A stretch of 64,000 nt of DNA from Saururus chinensis (Eukaryota > Streptophyta > Magnoliopsida > Piperales > Saururaceae), in NCBI GenBank assembly GCA_035235625.1, contig CP141140.1:48727351-48791350 (forward strand), in the 5' to 3' direction. Under the pieces are notes generated by a model. It did no database searches. It had not been told where the DNA came from and saw only the letters and a program-made list of their open reading frames with translations. Each line of letters opens with the position of its first letter. The first letter of the stretch is position 1. Shown here piece after piece: positions 48,131 to 57,530 of the stretch. The position numbers were made by a program, and so were the translations under genes.

Positions 48131-50665
48131 TATTGATACAAGAACCATAATTTTCACAAATATGCATGACATGATTTCAAAAGCAAGTTTGGAAAAGTGC
48201 AATTTTGAAAAGAAATTTAAATAACTAGGCTAACAAATTTTCAAAATTTATATCACGTTTTCATATTGACTTTTCAACAAAAAAAACAAAAGAATACATA
48301 TGCTAGTTGCATAGCAAGTTTTCATAAAACATATTAGTTCAAGATTAATTTTCCAGAGAAAAAACTCAGCTCTCAAAATATTTTCTAAAAAGATTTGCTT
48401 CTAACAAACATAATTTCAAGACTCTACATGTCATTAGTTCAAGGGAAATTTTTACAAAGCAACTACATAGCATATTTTCACAAAAATAGTTTCAAAGCCA
48501 TGCTTCCCATACTCGTAGCAAGTGTTAGAAAAAAGTATTCAACATGTATAAAAATAATATTTTTCAAATACATGCTCAGCTTTATATGGCATGATTTGAA
48601 AACGCAAGGTTGAAAACAATTTTTCTTAGGTTGTTAAGCTACTTAAGAAGCTAAATATTTCACTTTTAAATTGAAAAGCAATATCCTTTCTTAGAACACG
48701 TGTTTTGAAATCCTTTCTAAATTCAAAACTACTTTTTTTAAACCTTTCCTTCATAGTATTTAAAAACAAGTTTTCTTCAAAAAACACAAATTGTGAAAGG
48801 AGAGTTCTAAATCATAATTTAATAACAGTCATAGCTGAAAACGGTAATTTACTTTTATTTTCTGAAATTAAGTGATAAACTTTCGGCAATCACCTATCAA
48901 AAAATACCATACAATTTGAAAGCTGATAATGCAGTCTTGAAAACATACTATGCAACTTGAAAATTATTTTAGAAAATATGTAAGTAGGTATTTTCATTTT
49001 TATCATTTGAAAAAAAAGGTGTGCAAATATTTGATACTCTAGACTAGAAACATAGCATGCAACTTTTGAAAACCAGTTTAGAAATTCATTTTGAAAACTC
49101 ATAACTAAAAAACTCCCTTTTTGAAAACGTGATTTTCATAAGCCATTTATAATTTTTCAACGTGATTTTAAAAGTAAATATTTTAAAAAACATATGCATA
49201 ATATGCACCTTTTGAAAACATACTTTACAATATAGAAATTCATTTTGAAAACTTATGCCTAAAAAACTCTTGTTTTGAAAACATGCTTTTCATAAGCCTT
49301 TCATCATTTTTAACATGATTTTAAAAACAAATGTTTTGAAAAACATATACTATGACAATGTTATTCTGAAAACAAAATGATTCTAAAAACATAGTTGTCT
49401 AAGAAAACATGTTATTACTTCCAAAAACTACATAAGTACTTTAGGATAAAAATAAATTTTCAATTAGGATGGTTAGTGTGTATCGTGTATCACAATATTT
49501 CGGAGAAGTCCTTATCGTTTAGTAAGTGTCCTAGCCCAATCATCCTATGTATGGGTACAATTGTTTCCTCTTAACTACTTGTGGCAAAACAAGCGTTGGG
49601 TAGTCAAAAAGTTTGTGGTCATGCTTCTTTGGAGCGAGTAGCTAGGGAAAGAGGAGCAGAGAACACCATATGCGCAAGGAGCCAATTAGAGACAAAAAGA
49701 GAGAGAAGAGAGAGAGAAAACTAACAGGGGGAGGAGAAGCCAAAGATAGATGAAGAGGCTAGGGAGGAGCCGATTGACCCAAACTAACCCGACGTGACTA
49801 CAAAAATGGGTTAGTGAGTAAAGATCAAAAAGAGGTCAAAGGGAATGACATCAAGTCGACCCTGCCGATTGACCCGGGCTAACCTTACATCACGACTATC
49901 AAAACAAGATAACTCATAGAGAGAAGTTAAAAAGTCATAAGGAAATTGACCTCCGAGAGCTTATCTGGCATATACCTAGAAAGACTTCTTATGAGGAATT
50001 GATGTTAGACTTCAGCAAATAAAAGAAAGAAATAATAGATAGAAGTCAACAATGCATTTTCTATATCTATGAGTTGTAGGAGTTTGCAATGTCTCGGCTA
50101 TATCTATGAGATGTTGATATTTGAAATATCTCAAACAAAACATCACAATTATTTCTCATATCTTGGACCCCTTTCAGACCTCATTCGTGACTTTTCCCTA
50201 CTCATACCCCCTGCCCCCGTCTTTTCATCCTTCCATTTTTCACTCTCAATGGCCAAAACGAATCCATTTCTTGCATCCTCATGTGTGTATTTAAGTACCT
50301 AATGACGTGGGAAGACTATTGCGCCCACTCGGATTCTTATATGCTTAGTTTTTCGGTTTTCTACCACATCACTCCAAATATTTATTGCTAAACAATCTAG
50401 TGACTACTAAATTCAATTTAGATATACACCATGTTAACCATTGGCATTATCTTAAAACTTGCTAGAAAAAAAAACATGATGATTTCAAGAATATGCTGGT
50501 CATTAGTTAAAGGAAATTTTTGAAAAGCATCATCTGCATAACATATTTTTAAAATTTACATTGTCTTGTTTCCAAAACTTAGTGCAAGTGTTCAAAAAAA
50601 AGTTTGCAGGAGCTATCAAAAACATAGTTTTCAAATACATGATCAGTTTTAAATGACATGATTTC
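48131..50665. repeat. Array unit 1
   Basis: Carries all unit landmarks in order: GCATAGCAAGTTTTC (about 48309), CTCAGCTCTCAAAATATTTT (about 48364), AATTGTGAAAGGAGAGTT (about 48788), TCCTTATCGTTTAGTAAGTG (about 49509), GCGAGTAGCTAGGGAAAGAG (about 49635), CGATTGACCC (49771), TATCTCAAACAAAACATCAC (about 50127) and AGTACCTAATGACGTGGGAA (about 50294). No durable frame runs through it. Confidence 0.8.
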
Positions 50666-51142
50666 ATGTTTTCAAATTAAATTTCAAACACAAAATTGTA
50701 AAACAATACATATACTTGTTGCATAGAAAGTTTTTCAAAACAAAATATAATGATCATATTTTGTCAAAGAAAAACCCAGCTCTCAAAAAATTGTTTTCTA
50801 AAAGATATGCTGAAATATAACTTGATTTAAAAAAACTACATATCATTTGTTCAAAGGAAAATCTTCAAAAGCATCTACATATTTTCATAAAAATATTTTC
50901 AAAATCTACACGCCAAGTTGCCTAATCTCCCAGCAAGTGTTCAAAAAAAGAATGGATCAGAAAGATATTTTTCACAAAAAAATGATAAGCTTTACATGAC
51001 ATGATTTGAAAGTACGAGGTTTAAAAATGATTTTTCTTAGGTTGTTCAGCTACTTGAGAAGCAAGTGGGCCCAACATATTTCTTAGCTAAAAATTTCGCT
51101 TTTAAATTCCAAGGCATAATTCTTTCTTAAAACAGGAATTCT
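50666..51142. repeat. Array unit 2, left part
   Basis: It begins at the CATGTTTTCAAATTAAATTT landmark and proceeds normally to AAAACAGGAATTCT, where the LTR retrotransposon is inserted. The remainder resumes at 55686. Confidence 0.8.
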
Positions 51143-51644
51143 TGACATAAGAGGGTTTCTTCCTCTTCTTTTAGGAGTCCCTCTCAGGTTATGCCACATG
51201 TATGCCCACATGTCCAAAGGCTAACAGGGGTAAACCTATCCAGCTTCTAGAAGCGTCTCTAGGCAAAGGTGAAAAGGGAGGGGCACACTAGTCAAATTCA
51301 CAGTCAGAAGTCCATTGGGGATGAAAAGAGGGAATAAGAGGGAAAGAAAGGCAGATTGGAGGCATGATTAAAAATTGGCAAATATTATGTTCTAGAAATT
51401 TTATTTCTTTTCTTTGTAAAGCTCATGGATTTGAGCTGAGTTATGCTGTGGATTCAGCCTCTGTAATTTCAATCTTCTACTATAGTGAACAGCTTGTGGA
51501 TTCAAGGTTCCTATTACTGTAATTCTAGGAAACTGAATAGAAATACTCCGGTCTTTCTTCCATTTCCCTGAGTTTAGTGTTTAGCTTTGTATAATCTATT
51601 TAGGTCAATTGTGTGCTTGTTGTTTCTGAAATTGAACTGCATCA
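51143..51644 (+). repeat. 5' LTR
   Basis: It starts TGACATAAGAGGGTTTC and ends AAATTGAACTGCATCA. Length 502 bp. It shares CCCTCTCAGGTTATGCCACA, GTCCATTGGGGATGAAAAGA and GAACAGCTTGTGGATTCAAG with the 3' LTR. Confidence 0.92.
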
Positions 51645-51647
51645 TTT

Positions 51648-51662
51648 TGGCGCCATTTGTGG
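51648..51662 (+). other. Primer-binding site (tRNA-Asp type)
   Basis: TGGCGCCATTTGTGG lies 3 nt after the 5' LTR. TGGCGCC is complementary to the 3' end of plant tRNA-Asp, used by many Gypsy-type elements; pairing after the first eight bases is imperfect. Confidence 0.7.
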
Positions 51663-51682
51663 ATATCTAGAGAGAGATTTCC

Positions 51683-52900
51683 ATGGCTGCTCCACTTCCC
51701 ACTGAACCTTCTTTGTAGTTCATTGTAGAGCTTCGGTAGCAGTGGAACCAAGTCCAGCAACAGCAGCAACAAACCCAGTTGCAGCTTCAACAAACTCAAC
51801 TCCAGCTACAACAACTACTCCAACAGATGCAGCACCTTAAGCTCCTCATTCCGCCACCCCCACCAGTCGCTGGAGTTGGTGCCGACCCAGAACTGCAAGC
51901 AGAGGCGGGAGACAGAAGTTTTCCGCCAGAATAGAACAACGGAAGAACTGGGCTTCTGTTTTCTTATGGATGGCCACTGGAACCGCCGGTCTAAGGGTTC
52001 GCAGGTGGACAAGAACAGTATGGCAGACGGCATGGGTTCCCAGGACGACCAGAGCATCAAACCGGTATGGGTGGCCCACCTCCAGGGTCACCCATCGATT
52101 CCCGGGATGACCAGAACAGAACGGAAGAACTGGGCTTCCGTTTTCCTGTGGATGGCCACTGGAACCGCCGGTGCAAGGGTTCCTAGGTGGACAAGAGCAG
52201 TATGGCGGGCAACATGGGTTCCCAGGACGACCAGCGCATCACTGCAGAAAGGAGGGATTTCTGGGACAGCCGAAAATGACTGGCGACAGGGACGACTACT
52301 AGTTCCCTGGCGGAAGACCGTTTGGATGATTTTTGCCAGATGGGAAGGGATCTCCAGGGGGACCTACCGGCACCTTTCTACCCTCTCTAGTCGCAGTTGG
52401 CCACCACCTGAACCCCTCAACGCCCTGTAGCGCCACCCCTGTTTCCTCATGAGGACTCCATTGAAGAAGATGAACCAGTGGCTCCTTATAGAGACCGTCC
52501 AATAAACAGCGGATGGGTGGCATGATTTGCGCCAGACAACTACGCTCCACCGGACGCTTGAATCCCTGGCAGATGACCTTCTGGGTTTCCGCCAAGAGAT
52601 GAGACACTGGGGGAGAGGCCGACTCAACGACGGCAGACAGCAGGGTTTTCCGCCTAGTACCGGTGTGCTGGGAGGGGTCTTTATCACAGCGAAAGACATC
52701 CAGACTTCCTGCCTGGAATTTGGCCGCCACTGGGATGCCTGAACAGGAGCGGGAAGACCACTTGGAGAGAGAGATGCTAACCCTCCCCTGCACCAAAGAG
52801 GACTGGCGGGTCGACAACTTCCACCTTAAGACGATTCCAATGAAGAAGAGGAAGAACATTCCCCACTCCCCACCGGCCAGAGTATGCAAGGAGGAAAATC
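51683..52900 (+). pseudogene. Decayed gag-like region, Gln/Pro/Gly-rich, with internal duplication
   Basis: From the ATG at 51683 the frame reads MAAPLPTEPSL, stop, then a Gln-rich helix (QVQQQQQQTQLQLQQTQLQL) and LLIPPPPPVAGVGADPEL, before further stops. A later frame repeats a Gly/Arg/Pro-rich stretch. A 130-bp piece (GGAAGAACTGGGCTTC(T/C)GTT, GGATGGCCACTGGAACCGCC, CATGGGTTCCCAGGACGACC) occurs at 51941 and again at 52123, period 182. Such low-complexity N-terminal regions are seen in Gypsy gag-type proteins, but no gag zinc knuckle is visible. Several stops and frameshifts show it is not functional. The 290-codon minus-strand frame (52299-53171) is antisense to this and not considered real. 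Confidence 0.55.
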
Positions 52901-53673
52901 GAGATGGACCACAACCAGTTACATTGCCGTTGACGGATGCAGATGAGTCTGTGCTTGAGCTCATCTCTCTGCTGGCTTCTGAACTTGTGCTTCTGGACAA
53001 CGTTGAGTTGATTCCAAAAATTTTGGATCTAACAGTGGGTGCATTTGAAGAGATGTAGACAGATCTGAATTTTATAGAGCTGACAAAGGAAGGTGCAGAC
53101 TGTGAAGCCTCAATTACAGATTTGAAAGCAGAAATTGAAGCATCACAAATTTCCTGCCAACTGCCCTCCACCCCTGGAAAGTGGAAGGAAGAAGCTAATT
53201 CAAGTTACAAAGTAGAACAAAGTGAAAAGGGCTCATGCATGGAATATCCAATTCAAAGGAGCAGCAGTTGTTTAAAGAAAGTTACCAAAAATGGGAACCT
53301 ATCAGAACCCACGATCTGGAGCCACAAGTTACTTGCTCACTACCATCTATTACACAAGATTTGAGAGAAGGAGCTAGTCCTAGTTCAGAGTGTAGAGGAA
53401 GCAGTTTCAGCCTTGATCATCTCAATTGGCATAAAAATGCAAATACCTCTCCTTTCGGATGGTGATGCTGTAGAAGAAGATATTGATACTGAAAAGATTG
53501 AGGAGCATGGGCATAACACCAGTTTCATCTATAGTCCTCGGCAAATGCAAAAACATGAGTTTAGAAGACAAGCTATGTATGATGACTGGCTTGAAAGGAT
53601 CTCTAACAATGTGGAACTTCGTGAGGTTTATGAAAGGGGAAGTGTAACAACTGCTTTGACCAGTGAATTAAGA
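52901..53673 (+). pseudogene. Captured or internal coding fragment of unknown origin
   Basis: Acidic, helix-rich frames follow one another: LTDADESVLELISLLASELV and LTVGAFEEM (to 53058), then after one stop ELTKEGADCEASITDLKAEI. From 53413 the frame [40 protein letters not shown] and [20 protein letters not shown] runs without a break into the P4-ATPase piece. Codon use and composition are host-gene-like, unlike the gag-like part. I do not recognise the donor gene or genes. It could be a third captured gene or more of one of the two that follow. Confidence 0.5.
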
Positions 53674-53922
53674 GTTATAACTGAGGTGGATGAAGAGATT
53701 GGAAAAATCTTGTACGAAGCTGAATCACCAGATGAAGCAGTCCTTGTTGTAGCTGCAAGAGAAATAGCTTTTGAATCTGTTAATAGGACCCAAACAAGTA
53801 TATCACTTCTTGAGTTAGATCTTGGAACAAAAATGGAAAGAACATATAATCTACTGAACAGTTTAGAGTTTGATAGTTCAGGAAAGAGGATGTCAGTCAT
53901 AATTAGTGATGAAGATGGTGAT
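53674..53922 (+). pseudogene. Captured P4-ATPase (phospholipid flippase, ALA-type) fragment
   Basis: Residues 88-170 of the 236-codon frame read [20 protein letters not shown], then [20 protein letters not shown] and [20 protein letters not shown] with VIISDEDGD. This is the nucleotide-binding-domain stretch of plant aminophospholipid ATPases ('[24 protein letters not shown]', '.Y.LLN.LEF.S.RKRMSVIVRDE.G'). Intact proteins are about 1100-1200 residues in membranes of the secretory pathway and flip lipids between leaflets. Here only about 83 residues remain; the phosphorylation motif (DKTGT) and all membrane helices are absent. The piece is intron-free and fused in frame at both sides, so it cannot work as a flippase. 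Confidence 0.85.
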
Positions 53923-54800
53923 GCTACCAAGAAGCTTAGTGGACAACCTGCGTTTATTGAACTACTGATGCAGTACTTGCGTGGTTACAGTAAGGAAGAG
54001 GAACTTGGTGTGTTGATTCTCAGTGATCTATCATCTACAAGGAGAGTTGGAAGGTCGGGATATCACTGCTGGCTCTTTCAAAGAGCTGTCAACTTTTCTG
54101 CTTCATCTAGATTTTTTCCATAAAAAGGATCATAAATATGATGTGGAATTCTTGCCACCTGATGGCAGTGCTTATCTGTTTGATACCAGACATATTGAAA
54201 AGAGTTTGGGTTTAAGATGTTGGGATCATTCAAAATGTAAAGCATCTAAAGAATCGCAGAAAGTATGCTGCTGCACATCTGTAATGCAAACAGCATGGTG
54301 TTTTACATGGACTCCAAGCATTATGCATTGAAAGCCCTCAATTCTGTTTTAGCTGTCTCTTTGATAGATGTAAATAAGAGACCTGCTTCATTCGGCCAAG
54401 ATAAAGGAGGAGAAGGTTGCTGAGTCATGCATAAATCACCTTTTGGAAAGTTTGCAGATTACATCCGAACCTTTAATTCCTTCCCCTGATTGGTAGACAA
54501 CATCGTGAGCTATCTTAAGAGGCAAGGAGAATTGCTGCTGTATTTTACCAAATATTTATCTAGACAGATTTCCTCAGCACTACCAGTGCATACCCATATT
54601 GGTACACATCATATCAAAGCTTCAGGCAAAGTTCTTAAGAGTTTTAGTTGATGTCAAGCCATCTGCTGCTGAACTTAAGGAGACATTCAAACTCTTGTTC
54701 ACCTTGCTTCTGATGTATGTCGAGTACTGTTTTCAATCAGATCTGCAGGAAAAGTCTGAAAATCTTACCACCTTCATTTTGGATATTATGTGGTGTTTTA
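53923..54800 (+). pseudogene. Captured fragments probably from a Nup188-like nucleoporin gene
   Basis: Directly after the ATPase piece the frame continues [20 protein letters not shown] and [12 protein letters not shown] (to about 54030). A small frameshift leads to [40 protein letters not shown] and SAYLFDTRHIEKSLGLRCWD (to about 54240). Later shifted frames give HYALKALNSVLAVSL, AESCINHLLESLQ, LKRQGELLLYFTKYLS and VLVDVKPSAAELKETFKLLF. The helical-repeat character and order recall the plant Nup188 homologue, a large nuclear-pore scaffold protein, from memory only; another large helical-repeat protein is possible. No intron-like breaks separate the blocks, indicating a spliced-RNA source. 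Stops and frameshifts make it dead. Confidence 0.5.
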
Positions 54801-55160
54801 TAGGCATTACTGGGTTTTATTTGAAGCTGTTCCCAAGACTATTTTTAAAGCCAGAGTACAGAATGGAAGCGTTTATATTATTGCTTTACCTATGAGAATC
54901 ATTCTTTGGTTTTGTGTCATGGAAGCAATACCAATTGAAGAATTTGTTTTGCTCTAGAATGATTAGCCCTTGATATTACTTCTAAGAATTTTCTTGTGGT
55001 TTGAAGAACCTCCACCTGGCCAATATTTTGGTGTTATTGCTGAGATCGATGACCCAACTTTGGCTGTACTTCATCTACAAATCTCGACTCTCCCCCAGCA
55101 ACAAAATCATTCACTCCCAGGTTGTGGCATCAGTTCTATTGCTCGAGGACGAGCTTCTTT
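54801..55160 (+). other. 3' interior of the retrotransposon
   Basis: A last frame (54970-55182) includes EEPPPGQYFGVIAEIDDPTL; a parallel frame gives SVLLLEDELLLGGRD next to the polypurine tract, like the 'LEDE(L/V)LF..GG' tail of many Gypsy polyproteins. This would be the only trace of the original pol end. Confidence 0.4.
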
Positions 55161-55174
55161 TGGGAGGGAGGGAC
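55161..55174 (+). other. Polypurine tract
   Basis: TGGGAGGGAGGGAC lies immediately before the 3' LTR, where plus-strand priming is expected. Confidence 0.8.
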
Positions 55175-55685
55175 TGATGTAGGACAGGTTTCCTCCTCTT
55201 CTTTTGGGAGTCCCTCTCAGGTTATGCCACATGTATGCCCACCTGTCCAAAGGCTGACAGGGGTAAACCTGTCCAGCTTCTAGAAGTTGTCTCTAGGCAA
55301 AAGGGAAAAGGGAGGGGCAGACTGGTCAAATTCACAGTTTGTTATAACAAACTGTCAAAAGTCCATTGGGGATGAAAAGAGGGAAAGAAAGGCAGATTGG
55401 AGGCATGATTCAAAATTGGCAAATATTATGTTCCAGCAATTTTATTTCTTTTCTCTGTAAAGCTCATGTATTTGAGCTGAGTTATGCTGTAGATTCAGCC
55501 TCTGTAATTTCAATTTTCTAGTGTAGTGAACAGCTTGTGGATTCAAGCTTCCTATTACTATAATTCCAGGAAACTGAATAGAAATACTCCAATCTTTCTT
55601 CCATTTCCCTGAGTTTAGTATTTGGCTTTGTATGATCTACTTGGGTCGACTGTGTGCTTGGTGTTTCTGAAATTGAACTGCATCA
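55175..55685 (+). repeat. 3' LTR
   Basis: It starts TGATGTAGGACAGGTTTCC and ends AAATTGAACTGCATCA. Length 511 bp. Unlike the 5' LTR it contains an extra perfect palindrome, CAGTTTGTTATAACAAACTG, at 55335-55354. Confidence 0.92.
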
Positions 55686-57530
55686 GTTCTGAAATCATTT
55701 CAAAATTAAAAACTACTTTTTTTAAACCTTCCTTCATAGATTTGTAAGTTTTTGAAAAAATACAAATTGTGAAAAGAGAGTTTTAAATCATTATTTAATA
55801 AGAGTCATATAGTTGAATATGATAATTTACATTAATCTTCTGACATCAACATATGCACCTTCCATTATCACCTTTCGAATAATACTATGCAATTTGAAAA
55901 CAGATCATGCAGTCCTGGAAACATACTACAAAACTTGAAAATATTTTAAAAAAATGCAAGTAGTTTTATAAATTTTTATCTTTGAAAAAAGGACGTGCAA
56001 ATATTTGATAATCCTATTTGAAAAAATAACAAGCTTCTTTGGAGTGAAAACATGATTTTCAGTATAGAAATTCATTTTGAAAACTCATGCCTAAAAAATT
56101 CATGTTTTAAAAACATGATTTTTTTAAACTTTTATAATTTTAAAAACCAACATTTTGAAAAACATATGCTATGATAATGTCATTTTGAAAACAAAAATGA
56201 TTTTGAAAACAAAGTTATTTAAGAAAACATGTTATTACTTCCAAAAATTACATAATTACTTTAGGATAAAAATAAATTTTCAGTATCACAATACTTCGGC
56301 AAAATCCTTATCCTTTAATAAGTGCCCTAGCCCAGTCATCCTATGTATGGGTAGAGTGTTTCTTCTTGACTACATGTGGCGAAACAGGCATTGGGCAGTC
56401 CAAAAGTTTGTGGTCTTGCTTCTTTGGTGTGAATAGCAAGGGAAAGAGGAGTAGAGGGCACCAGATGCTCAAGGAGCTAATTAGAAAGAGAGAGAGAGAG
56501 AGCAAAGCCAATGGAGGGAACAGGAGGAGGAGAAGCCAAAGATAGATGAGGAGGCTGGGGAGGAGCCGATTGACACAGGCTAACCCGATGTGACCACTAA
56601 AATAGGTTAGTGAGAAAAGAACAAAACGAGGACAAAAGGAATGACATTAAGTTGACCCTGCCGATTGACCAAGGCTAACCTTACATGACTATCAAAAAAA
56701 GATAAATCATGGGGAGAAGTTAAAAAGTCATAAGGAAATTCGCCTCCGAGAGCTTATGTGGCATATATACCTAGAAAGACATCTTATAAGAAATTGATAT
56801 CAGACTTTAGCAAAAAAAGAAAGGAATAATAGATGGAAGTCAACAATGCATTTTCCCACTCCCGGACACTTACCACTTCCCTTAGAGTTGTAGGAGTTTG
56901 CAATGTCTCAACTATATCTACAAGATGTTGATATTTGAAATATCTCAAACAAATATCACAATTGTTCCCCATATTTTGGACCCCTTCCAGACCTCATTCA
57001 TGACTTTTTCCCCACTTGTGTTACCCTCGGCCCCAATCCTTTCATCCTTCCATTTTTCACATTCAATGCTGGCCAAAATGAATCCATTTCTTGCACCATC
57101 TTCCTAGGCATGGTTATAACAGGTATGTGTATTTAAGTACCTAATGACGTGGGAGGAATATTGTGCCCACTAGGATTCTTATTTGCATAGTTTTTCGGTT
57201 TTCTACCACGTCACTCTAAATATTTATTGCTAAACAATCTAATGACTACTAAGTTCAATTTAAATACACCATCATTTTAATCATTGACATTATCTTAAAA
57301 TTTGCTCAAAATCAAAATAACTTGATTTTAAGAATATGCAGGTCATTAGTTTAAGGATATTTTTGAAAAGCATCATCTGCATAACATATTTTCAAAATCT
57401 GCATTGTCTTGTTTCCAAAACTCAGAGCAAGTGTTCAAAAAAAAGTTTGCAATAGCTATCAAAAACATAGTTTTCATATACATGATCAGCTTTAAATGAC
57501 ATGATTTCAAAGTGGAAAGTATAAAAACTT
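55686..57530. repeat. Array unit 2, right part
   Basis: It resumes with GTTCTGAAATCATTTCAAAA and continues through AAATTGTGAAAAGAGAGTTT, CCTTATCCTTTAATAAGTGC (about 56308), GAAAGAGAGAGAGAGAGAGC (about 56485), the GATTGAC block (56566) and ATATTTTGGACCCCTTCCAG (about 56970). With the left part it makes one full unit of about 2.3 kb. Confidence 0.8.

Larger units (their letters stand above)
51143..55685 (+). mobile_element. Non-autonomous LTR retrotransposon carrying captured host gene fragments
   Basis: The 4543-bp element has two similar LTRs (51143-51644 and 55175-55685), a primer-binding site, a polypurine tract and near-matching 5-bp flanks ATTCT (51138-51142) and GTTCT (55686-55690). It splits array unit 2: intact units read ACAGGAGTTCTGAAATCC at this point (for example 58011). 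The interior holds a decayed Gln/Pro-rich gag-like frame, then fragments of host genes, and no protease, reverse transcriptase or integrase. It must have moved with enzymes supplied by another element. Substitutions and short indels between the LTRs show it is not very recent. Confidence 0.93.

Noticed and set aside
51876-52430. 184-codon plus-strand frame
   Set aside because: It is an alternative frame through the duplicated gag-like block; its repeated Trp-rich stretch merely reflects the 182-bp DNA duplication.
52299-53171. 290-codon open frame on the minus strand
   Set aside because: It runs antisense to the gag-like and captured segments, has low-complexity Ser/Arg-rich composition and no family resemblance; it arises from GC-rich sequence free of stops on the opposite strand.
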